From Synechococcus sp. AG-673-A03 (GTDB taxonomy: Bacteria > Cyanobacteriota > Cyanobacteriia > PCC-6307 > Cyanobiaceae): 49,544 nucleotides of DNA. Position 1 is the first letter of the stretch; every line of letters starts with the position of its first letter. Below the pieces are notes generated by a model. It saw nothing but the letters and a program-made list of their open reading frames with translations. It was not told where the DNA came from and did no database searches. The stretch covers positions 1 to 49,544 of the forward strand of contig QCTE01000010.1 of assembly GCA_003211275.1 (NCBI GenBank), read 5' to 3'. This document shows positions 43,539-49,544 of the stretch, piece by piece. Position numbers and translations under genes: made by a program.

Positions 43539-43598
43539 GGAGCGTCGAGGCGGTCAGACAGGCAATGTAAGGAGGCGCGTCGCCCAGGCAGTGCTGTT

Positions 43599-44087
43599 TT
43601 GGTTGGTGAAGTAGCGATCAACCCCCGCAAACTGGGTCCTGACGACCTGAGCGCCTGCCTACAGCTTGACCGGATTGCCTTGAAGGGGCTCTGGACGAAA
43701 CAGCAGTGGCAGCGCGAACTGTCAGACAGCAGCAGGCTGGTGATGGGGATCGATGCAGAGGATCAAAGCCTGATCGCACTGGCCTCTGGATGGTTGGTGG
43801 TCGATGAACTTCAGATCACAGCAGTCGCTGTGGATCCGACGTATCAGCACTGTGGATTTGGCACGAGGGCGCTGAAGGCGGTGATGGATCGGGCTGCAGC
43901 CCTAGGTGCCATATCAGCAACCCTGGAGGTGGCATCAACGAATGCCGTAGCTCGAGCCTTCTACGCCCAGTGCGGATTTTCCACCACTGGTTGCAGAAGC
44001 GGTTACTACTCCAACGGCGACGATGCCCTGCTCCAGTCGCGATCAATCAGAAGGGGTAGGGATTTCCGCACTGATCGAACTGAATAA
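43599..44087 (+). CDS. rimI: ribosomal protein alanine N-acetyltransferase-like
   Basis: 162 residues from a TTG start. GNAT fold: DDLSACLQLDRIALKGLWTK, LQITAVAVDPTYQHCGFGTR with the acetyl-CoA loop (Q-x-x-G-x-G-x-R modified), LEVASTNAVARAFYAQCGF and GYYSNGDDALL. This is the RimI type, thought to acetylate N-terminal alanine of ribosomal protein S18. Start is uncertain because no ATG is available before the fold. Divergent from lysA and followed by clpC 138 bases later. Confidence 0.85.
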   Translation: MVGEVAINPRKLGPDDLSACLQLDRIALKGLWTKQQWQRELSDSSRLVMGIDAEDQSLIALASGWLVVDELQITAVAVDPTYQHCGFGTRALKAVMDRAAALGAISATLEVASTNAVARAFYAQCGFSTTGCRSGYYSNGDDALLQSRSIRRGRDFRTDRTE

Positions 44088-44225
44088 CAGAACACATTGA
44101 GGCATTGATTAATACTATCTGGGGCAATCAACCCGCAGCAACACTGGGATGTGCCTTTGGATCATCGATCCACAGCAACCGGTTCAGCCCTGATAGGTTG
44201 GGGGGAACAGCTGTCGGCCTGAACA

Positions 44226-46814
44226 ATGTTCGAGAGGTTTACCGAGAAGGCCATCAAGGTGATCATGCTTGCCCAGGAAGAGGCAAGACGACTAGGTCAC
44301 AATTTCGTTGGTACTGAGCAAATTCTGCTCGGTCTGATCGGTGAGGGAACTGGGGTCGCGGCCAAGGTGCTCAAGTCCATGGGCGTGAATCTCAAGGATG
44401 CCCGCGTAGAGGTTGAAAAAATCATCGGACGAGGGTCCGGTTTCGTTGCAGTCGAGATTCCGTTCACTCCCAGAGCCAAACGTGTGCTCGAGCTTTCTCT
44501 CGAAGAAGCGCGTCAGCTTGGTCACAACTACATCGGTACGGAGCATCTGCTTTTAGGGCTGATCCGTGAAGGTGAAGGAGTTGCAGCGCGTGTCCTCGAA
44601 AATCTCGGCGTTGATCTCGCCAAGGTCCGCACCCAAGTCATCCGGATGCTTGGCGAAACCGCTGAGGTGGGTGCTGGAGGCGGTGGTGGTTCCGGTGCCA
44701 AAGGATCCACCAAAACACCCACACTCGATGAATTCGGCAGCAACCTCACCCAGCTGGCCAGCGAAGCTAAGCTCGATCCGGTGGTTGGACGCCACAACGA
44801 AATTGACCGCGTCATCCAGATCCTTGGTCGCCGCACCAAAAACAACCCTGTCTTGATCGGTGAGCCCGGAGTCGGCAAAACTGCAATAGCCGAAGGTTTG
44901 GCTCAGCGCATCCAGCAGGGTGATATTCCCGACATCCTGGAAGACAAGCGTGTTCTCACCCTTGACATCGGTCTTCTGGTGGCCGGCACCAAATACCGGG
45001 GCGAATTTGAGGAACGCCTCAAAAAAATCATGGAGGAGATCAAAGGAGCGGGCAACGTGATCCTTGTGATCGACGAAGTGCACACACTGATTGGTGCTGG
45101 TGCGGCAGAAGGCGCCATTGATGCCGCCAACATCCTCAAACCTGCTCTCGCCCGAGGTGAGCTGCAGTGCATCGGAGCCACCACGCTGGATGAGTACCGC
45201 AAGCACATTGAGCGGGATGCCGCCCTGGAACGACGTTTCCAACCCGTCAACGTTGGTGAACCGTCGATCGAAGACACCATTGAAATCCTTAGAGGACTGC
45301 GTGAGCGCTACGAGCAACATCACCGCCTGCGCATCACCGATGAGGCCCTTGAAGCCGCGGCCACCCTCGGTGATCGCTACATTTCCGATCGCTTTCTGCC
45401 TGATAAGGCCATCGATCTGATCGATGAGGCCGGCAGCCGCGTGCGTTTGCTGAATTCCAAGCTTCCTCCTGAAGCCAAGGAAATCGACAAAGAGCTGCGC
45501 ACAGTGCAGAAAGATAAGGAAGATGCTGTTCGCGAGCAAGACTTCGCTCGTGCCGGGGAGCTGCGAGATAAGGAAGTTGAGTTGCGCGAAAAAATCCGTA
45601 CTGTTCTGCAGAGCAGTCGTCAGGTCACTCCCAGCGAAGCTTCGGAAACCACCGAAACGGTCGAGCCCTCCTCTGACTCGACGACTGATAGTGCCGAACA
45701 ATCATCCTTCCAGGGTCTCGTGACTGAAACAACAACCCCAGTTGTAAGTGAAGAGGACATCGCCCAGATTGTGGCCTCGTGGACGGGTGTCCCTGTGCAG
45801 AAGCTGACCGAAAGCGAGTCCGTCAAGCTTCTCAACATGGAAGAGACGCTTCACAAGCGTCTGATTGGTCAGGACGAAGCTGTGAAGGCAGTTTCGAAAG
45901 CGATTCGACGGGCACGTGTCGGCCTCAAGAACCCGAATCGTCCGATCGCCAGCTTCATATTCTCCGGACCGACCGGTGTGGGTAAGACTGAACTCACGAA
46001 AGCTCTGGCTGCTTACTTCTTCGGCAGTGAAGACGCCATGATCCGACTTGACATGTCGGAATTCATGGAGAGGCACACGGTCAGCAAACTGATCGGTTCA
46101 CCTCCTGGCTATGTGGGCTTCAACGAGGGTGGCCAGCTCACTGAAGCTGTCCGACGCCGTCCCTACACCGTTGTTCTGTTCGACGAGATTGAGAAAGCGC
46201 ATCCTGATGTGTTCAATCTTCTTCTGCAGTTACTGGAAGACGGGCGTCTCACCGATTCCAAGGGACGCACTGTTGATTTCAAGAACACTCTGATCATCAT
46301 GACTTCGAACATTGGTTCGAAAGTTATTGAGAAAGGTGGCGGTGGTCTTGGCTTCGAATTCTCCGGCGATGAAAACGCCGAAGAGAATCAGTACAACCGC
46401 ATCAAGTCGCTTGTCAATGAGGAACTCAAGCAATACTTCCGTCCAGAATTCCTCAATCGCCTTGATGAAATCATCGTGTTCAGGCAACTGAACCGCGAAG
46501 AAGTTAAGGAGATAGCAGAAATCATGCTGAGGGAAGTCTTTAATCGCATTGGTGATAAGGGAATCACCTTGACTGTCTCTAATGCCTTCAAAGAACGTCT
46601 CGTCGAGGAGGGTTACAACCCTGCTTACGGCGCGCGTCCATTGCGTCGAGCAGTGATGCGTCTGCTTGAAGACAGCCTTGCTGAAGAGGTTCTTTCAGGC
46701 CGCATCAAAGATGGCGATTCCGCGGAAGTGGATGTGGAAGATGGCAAGGTGGTGGTGAAGCACCTCACCGCTGTACCCAGCGAAACTCCTGCGCTCGCAG
46801 GTGCCGGTCTCTGA
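44226..46814 (+). CDS. clpC: ClpC ATPase chaperone
   Basis: 862 residues. Two N-terminal Clp repeats ([20 protein letters not shown] and the second beginning with [16 protein letters not shown]), first ATPase with GEPGVGKT near 220, UVR middle segment ([18 protein letters not shown]), second ATPase with [12 protein letters not shown] near 582 and the [15 protein letters not shown] end. An acidic serine/threonine-rich insert ([17 protein letters not shown]) follows the UVR part. ClpC unfolds proteins for the ClpP/R protease and is essential in cyanobacteria. The Clp loop for ClpP binding is in the second half. Confidence 0.96.
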   Translation: MFERFTEKAIKVIMLAQEEARRLGHNFVGTEQILLGLIGEGTGVAAKVLKSMGVNLKDARVEVEKIIGRGSGFVAVEIPFTPRAKRVLELSLEEARQLGHNYIGTEHLLLGLIREGEGVAARVLENLGVDLAKVRTQVIRMLGETAEVGAGGGGGSGAKGSTKTPTLDEFGSNLTQLASEAKLDPVVGRHNEIDRVIQILGRRTKNNPVLIGEPGVGKTAIAEGLAQRIQQGDIPDILEDKRVLTLDIGLLVAGTKYRGEFEERLKKIMEEIKGAGNVILVIDEVHTLIGAGAAEGAIDAANILKPALARGELQCIGATTLDEYRKHIERDAALERRFQPVNVGEPSIEDTIEILRGLRERYEQHHRLRITDEALEAAATLGDRYISDRFLPDKAIDLIDEAGSRVRLLNSKLPPEAKEIDKELRTVQKDKEDAVREQDFARAGELRDKEVELREKIRTVLQSSRQVTPSEASETTETVEPSSDSTTDSAEQSSFQGLVTETTTPVVSEEDIAQIVASWTGVPVQKLTESESVKLLNMEETLHKRLIGQDEAVKAVSKAIRRARVGLKNPNRPIASFIFSGPTGVGKTELTKALAAYFFGSEDAMIRLDMSEFMERHTVSKLIGSPPGYVGFNEGGQLTEAVRRRPYTVVLFDEIEKAHPDVFNLLLQLLEDGRLTDSKGRTVDFKNTLIIMTSNIGSKVIEKGGGGLGFEFSGDENAEENQYNRIKSLVNEELKQYFRPEFLNRLDEIIVFRQLNREEVKEIAEIMLREVFNRIGDKGITLTVSNAFKERLVEEGYNPAYGARPLRRAVMRLLEDSLAEEVLSGRIKDGDSAEVDVEDGKVVVKHLTAVPSETPALAGAGL

Positions 46815-46819
46815 CCTGG

Positions 46820-47944
46820 ATGATCCAAACAGACTCCAGACAAAGTCCAATTTCAGTTCATTCCATCGCTCCCGCTCAGGTCATACGTGGGTCGGGAGCC
46901 TGGATTGAGGCTCAGAAGCCAATTTCAAAGCTCTGTCGTAATCCATTGCTGCTTGGCAGGAGTGAGTCCACGCAGGCGATTCGGTCCAAACTTTGTCGTG
47001 AGCTGAATCAAAGTGGGCTGAAAGTATTCCAGCAGAATCTCGAGCACGATTGCTGTGAGCTTGATCTTCAAAGGCTCCAGAACGATTTTGTTCGACAGTC
47101 ATGCGATGGAGTGATCTCAGCAGGGGGTGGCAAGGTTCTCGACAGTGGAAAGTTGCTCGCCGACAGACTCGAAGTCCCCTGTGTCACGGTTCCACTGAGC
47201 GCAGCAACCTGTGCTGGCTGGACGGCCCTTTCGAATTTGTATAGCCCCGATGGCGCCTTTGAGCGTGATCAAGGCCTGAAGCACTGCCCTGATCTACTGG
47301 TTTTCGACCATGAGCTGCTGCTGAAGGCACCGATACGCACCCTGGCCAGTGGGATCGCCGATGCTCTAGCCAAGTGGTATGAAGCCTCCGTGAGCAGCGG
47401 CTCGAGTCAAGACGGAGTGATTCAGCAGGCTGTACAAATGGCCCGAGTTCTGCGAGACCAGCTGCTGATCGACAGCATTGAGGCCATCCAAGAACCAGGC
47501 TGCGAGGCTTGGAAGCGAGTTGTGGATGCCTGCGGACTCACTGCGGGAGTGATTGGGGGTCTCGGTGGAGCTCGCTGTCGGACGGTCGCCGCTCACGCAG
47601 TTCATAACGGCCTGACTCAGCTCGAAGCGTGCCATTCCGTTCTCCATGGCGAGAAAGTGGGCTTTGGCGTGCTCGTTCAGTTGCGCCTCGAGGAACGTCT
47701 CGGCGGCAATCGTCTAGCGGCACAGGCCCATCGCCAGCTGTTGCCTCTGCTGCGCGAACTGGGTCTGCCCGTCTGCCTTGATGACCTAGGGCTGGGTCAT
47801 GCCAGCCTCAATCAACTGCAGCAGATCTGCCAGTTCGCCTGTCGAGACGGATCTGATCTGCATCATCTTCCCTTTGAAGTGACTCCAGGCGCCTTGATGG
47901 AGGCTCTTGTGGGAGCTTCTGAAACAAGCGCAGTGCTGCCTTGA
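46820..47944 (+). CDS. iron-containing alcohol dehydrogenase / GldA-like
   Basis: 374 residues. NAD-binding half with VISAGGGKVLDSGKLLADR and PCVTVPLSAATCAGWTALS, then the metal half with ASGIADALAKWYEASV (conserved D and the KW-E pattern), HAVHNGLTQL and HGEKVGFGVLVQL, giving the usual D/H/H metal ligands. This is the glycerol dehydrogenase branch; the true substrate is not fixed by the sequence. It starts five bases after clpC and its stop overlaps the TTG of the next gene. Confidence 0.88.
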   Translation: MIQTDSRQSPISVHSIAPAQVIRGSGAWIEAQKPISKLCRNPLLLGRSESTQAIRSKLCRELNQSGLKVFQQNLEHDCCELDLQRLQNDFVRQSCDGVISAGGGKVLDSGKLLADRLEVPCVTVPLSAATCAGWTALSNLYSPDGAFERDQGLKHCPDLLVFDHELLLKAPIRTLASGIADALAKWYEASVSSGSSQDGVIQQAVQMARVLRDQLLIDSIEAIQEPGCEAWKRVVDACGLTAGVIGGLGGARCRTVAAHAVHNGLTQLEACHSVLHGEKVGFGVLVQLRLEERLGGNRLAAQAHRQLLPLLRELGLPVCLDDLGLGHASLNQLQQICQFACRDGSDLHHLPFEVTPGALMEALVGASETSAVLP

Positions 47945-48840
47945 AAGCACTGCTGGATTCCATCAAAGGCGAGCTGCTGGATCCCAAGGCCATCACTCTG
48001 GCCGAGCATCTCGAGTGGTGGGATCTGGCAGAACTGGAGATTGATGCACCATTTCCTGTTGCTGTGGTGGGGCACGGTTCCCCGCTGTTGTTGCTGCACG
48101 GGTTCGACAGCAGTTTCCTGGAATATCGGCGCCTGGCCCCACTGCTGAGTGAACACTTTCAACTGTTCATTCCCGATCTGTTCGGCTTTGGCTTCTCACC
48201 GCGTCCCCTCGATGCAAGCTTCGGTCCCGAACAGGTGCTGATCCATCTGGATGCCGTGCTTGAGCACATCCCGAAGACAGCTCCATGCGGCTTGATCGGA
48301 GCTTCGATGGGAGGGTCCGTTGCCGTTGAAATGGCACGCCGTCACCCGCATCAGATCAAGTCATTGATGCTGCTTGCCCCAGCAGGACTCACTGGCAAAC
48401 CGATGCCAGTTCCCCCTCTGCTGGATCGCTTCGGCGCCTGGTTCCTCAGTCGCCCCGGAGTGCGTCGCGGTCTTTGCCGCCAGGCCTTTGCCGATCCCGA
48501 CGCCAACGTGGGTGCCGCAGAAGAACAGATCGCTTCACTGCATCTGCAATGCCCCGGCTGGGCCGAGGCACTCGCAGCGTTTGCCCGCAGCGGAGGATTT
48601 TCAGGTTGTGGCACACCGCTTCCCGATCAGCCTCTGCATGTGATTTGGGGAGACAACGACAGGATCCTCAGGGCCCCACAAAAGAAAGCGGCGGCTCTGA
48701 TCCTCAACGACAGGATTGAACAGTTCGAGGATTGCGGACATCTTCCGCACATCGATCAGCCCGATCGAGTTGCAGAACGCTGTCTCAACTGGTTCCAATC
48801 CACGCTGTTGATTAGCCATCCAACGGACCTCGTCGGATGA
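47941..48840 (+). CDS. alpha/beta hydrolase
   Basis: 299 residues from a TTG that overlaps the dehydrogenase stop. HGFDSSFLEYRRLAPLL is the oxyanion region, GASMGGSVAVEMA carries the nucleophile serine, WGDNDRIL the acid and GHLPHID the histidine. A cap segment with RPGVRRGLCRQAF lies between. Ester or amide substrate unknown; cyanobacterial members are often called chlorophyll- or lipid-related without proof. Confidence 0.9.
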   Translation: MKALLDSIKGELLDPKAITLAEHLEWWDLAELEIDAPFPVAVVGHGSPLLLLHGFDSSFLEYRRLAPLLSEHFQLFIPDLFGFGFSPRPLDASFGPEQVLIHLDAVLEHIPKTAPCGLIGASMGGSVAVEMARRHPHQIKSLMLLAPAGLTGKPMPVPPLLDRFGAWFLSRPGVRRGLCRQAFADPDANVGAAEEQIASLHLQCPGWAEALAAFARSGGFSGCGTPLPDQPLHVIWGDNDRILRAPQKKAAALILNDRIEQFEDCGHLPHIDQPDRVAERCLNWFQSTLLISHPTDLVG

Positions 48841-48876
48841 TGAGGTTCTGATCCGCCATCGTGGTGCTCAGCTTCC

Positions 48877-49506
48877 ATGCCCCAGACCAGCTCAGGCCCC
48901 GTTCTCCAGCTCCTGGCCAGTGGTCTTCAACGCTGGGTTCGCAACCAGTGCGACTCTGTTGACGAGTTGAATTTGGCCCTTCAGGGTTCAGCCATTGAGC
49001 TGCTGAGAGGTCGGTTGAAAGGTGTCTCGCTCGAGGCTCGCAGAGTGAGTTTTGAACAACTGCCACTGTTGCGCGCCGAATTGCAATCCGGCGAACTGAA
49101 AACAATCTTCCGCCCTGGTCAACCCAACCAGCCGCTGCAACTCAAGGACCCTTTCAGCATCGAGGGAGAGGTGGTGCTGAGCGGAACTGACCTCAACAAA
49201 GCTCTGGCGACTGATCGCTGGCGATGGTTAGCGGATCTACTGGCTGAACAGCTGATGGGCCTGACGCCGCTGCGCTCACTGGCGATCGACAACGATCGAT
49301 TGGTGCTCACCGCGGATGTGATCACAGGCAAAGACCCAGTGCAACGAAGCTTCTCCCTCTGCGCGGATCGGGGCACGATCAGAGTGAACCACTGCGATGC
49401 GGAAGGAGAGCTATTGCTGCCAATGGATCCTTCCATCAAGATCATCGATGCCAGGCTGCAGGGCGGTCAGTTGGTGATCAAAGGCAATGCCACCGTCCAA
49501 CCCTGA
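48877..49506 (+). CDS. DUF2993 (LmeA-type) lipid-binding protein
   Basis: 209 residues without a signal peptide. The body follows the DUF2993 pattern: VDELNLALQGSAIELLRGRLK, VSLEARRVSFEQLPLLRAEL, FSIEGEVVLSGTDLNKALA and the strand-rich end IIDARLQGGQLVIKGNATV. Such proteins bind lipid at the membrane face. The stop codon lies in the first unit of a 15-base tandem repeat. Confidence 0.85.
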   Translation: MPQTSSGPVLQLLASGLQRWVRNQCDSVDELNLALQGSAIELLRGRLKGVSLEARRVSFEQLPLLRAELQSGELKTIFRPGQPNQPLQLKDPFSIEGEVVLSGTDLNKALATDRWRWLADLLAEQLMGLTPLRSLAIDNDRLVLTADVITGKDPVQRSFSLCADRGTIRVNHCDAEGELLLPMDPSIKIIDARLQGGQLVIKGNATVQP

Positions 49507-49541
49507 AAAAGCCAACCCTGAAAAGTCCAACCCTGAAACGT
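49497..49541 (+). repeat. three 15-base tandem repeats over a stop codon
   Basis: CCAACCCTGAAA recurs at 49497, 49512 and 49527, exactly 15 bases apart with slight variation at the unit ends. Each unit holds a TGA in the same frame; the first is the stop of the DUF2993 gene. The array may continue past the window edge. Confidence 0.8.
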
Positions 49542-49544
49542 TCA

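Noticed and set aside
44553-45701. 382-codon minus frame inside clpC
   Set aside because: Phenylalanine- and glycine-rich antisense of conserved ClpC; no independent evidence.
1-49544. tRNA genes, rRNA, CRISPR arrays, tmRNA, Yfr-type small RNAs
   Set aside because: I looked for cloverleaf-type arms, direct repeats with spacers and known small-RNA core motifs and saw none that I could support by eye.

Overview
The window looks like a chromosomal segment of a marine picocyanobacterium of the Synechococcus type. The lines of evidence are a dense set of cyanobacterial core genes (a cyanobacterial PsbP-like lipoprotein, a ClpC chaperone with UVR region, a glycine-rich RRM protein next to a DEAD-box helicase, a lysA-cdaA-uppS-bioB order), moderate-to-high GC core genes packed with 1-8 bp overlaps, and an AT-richer stretch full of tiny orphan genes. 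This assignment is an inference from gene content; no marker rRNA is present.

Bases 1 to about 9,500 are accessory in character. They hold the end of a membrane protein, an AT-rich fatty acid desaturase, many small proteins of 34-161 residues without a recognised family, a coupled two-gene pair, two small membrane proteins with DUF2628-like or PH-like traits, and a decayed secreted-protein gene that runs into a 10-base C tract at the start of its neighbour. Several small genes here are under 60 codons and were read directly from the bases.

Bases 9,888-19,537 form one tightly overlapping operon: a protein phosphatase, the complete RecC, RecB and RecD subunits of exonuclease V, and a mannose-phosphate-isomerase-type cupin. 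Bases 19,645-22,418 carry an RNA-handling pair (DEAD-box helicase with a DbpA-like tail, RRM/glycine-rich protein) with a small secreted protein between. On the opposite strand behind the RRM gene lies a small gene interrupted by one TAG codon.

Bases 22,737-31,639 are an envelope and transport block: ABC exporter, cation/proton antiporter fused to universal-stress domains, LytR-CpsA-Psr protein, two adjacent FUSC-type membrane proteins and a TolC-type outer membrane channel. After an AT-rich EamA transporter comes a frameshifted bacterial metallothionein gene, then (minus strand) a 58-residue membrane protein, an HlyD-type adaptor and a PsbP-like lipoprotein.

Bases 35,414-37,028 carry recR (apparently with a CTG start) and lipA. 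Bases 37,013-43,538 are a seven-gene minus-strand operon: lysA, c-di-AMP synthase, undecaprenyl diphosphate synthase, biotin synthase, tRNA hydroxylase TrhO, a glutathione transferase fused to DUF952, and a conserved protein. Bases 43,599-49,506 run forward: rimI-like acetyltransferase, clpC, an iron-type alcohol dehydrogenase, an alpha/beta hydrolase and a DUF2993 lipid-binding protein whose stop codon sits in a 15-bp tandem repeat. I found no tRNA, rRNA, CRISPR array or intact insertion sequence.
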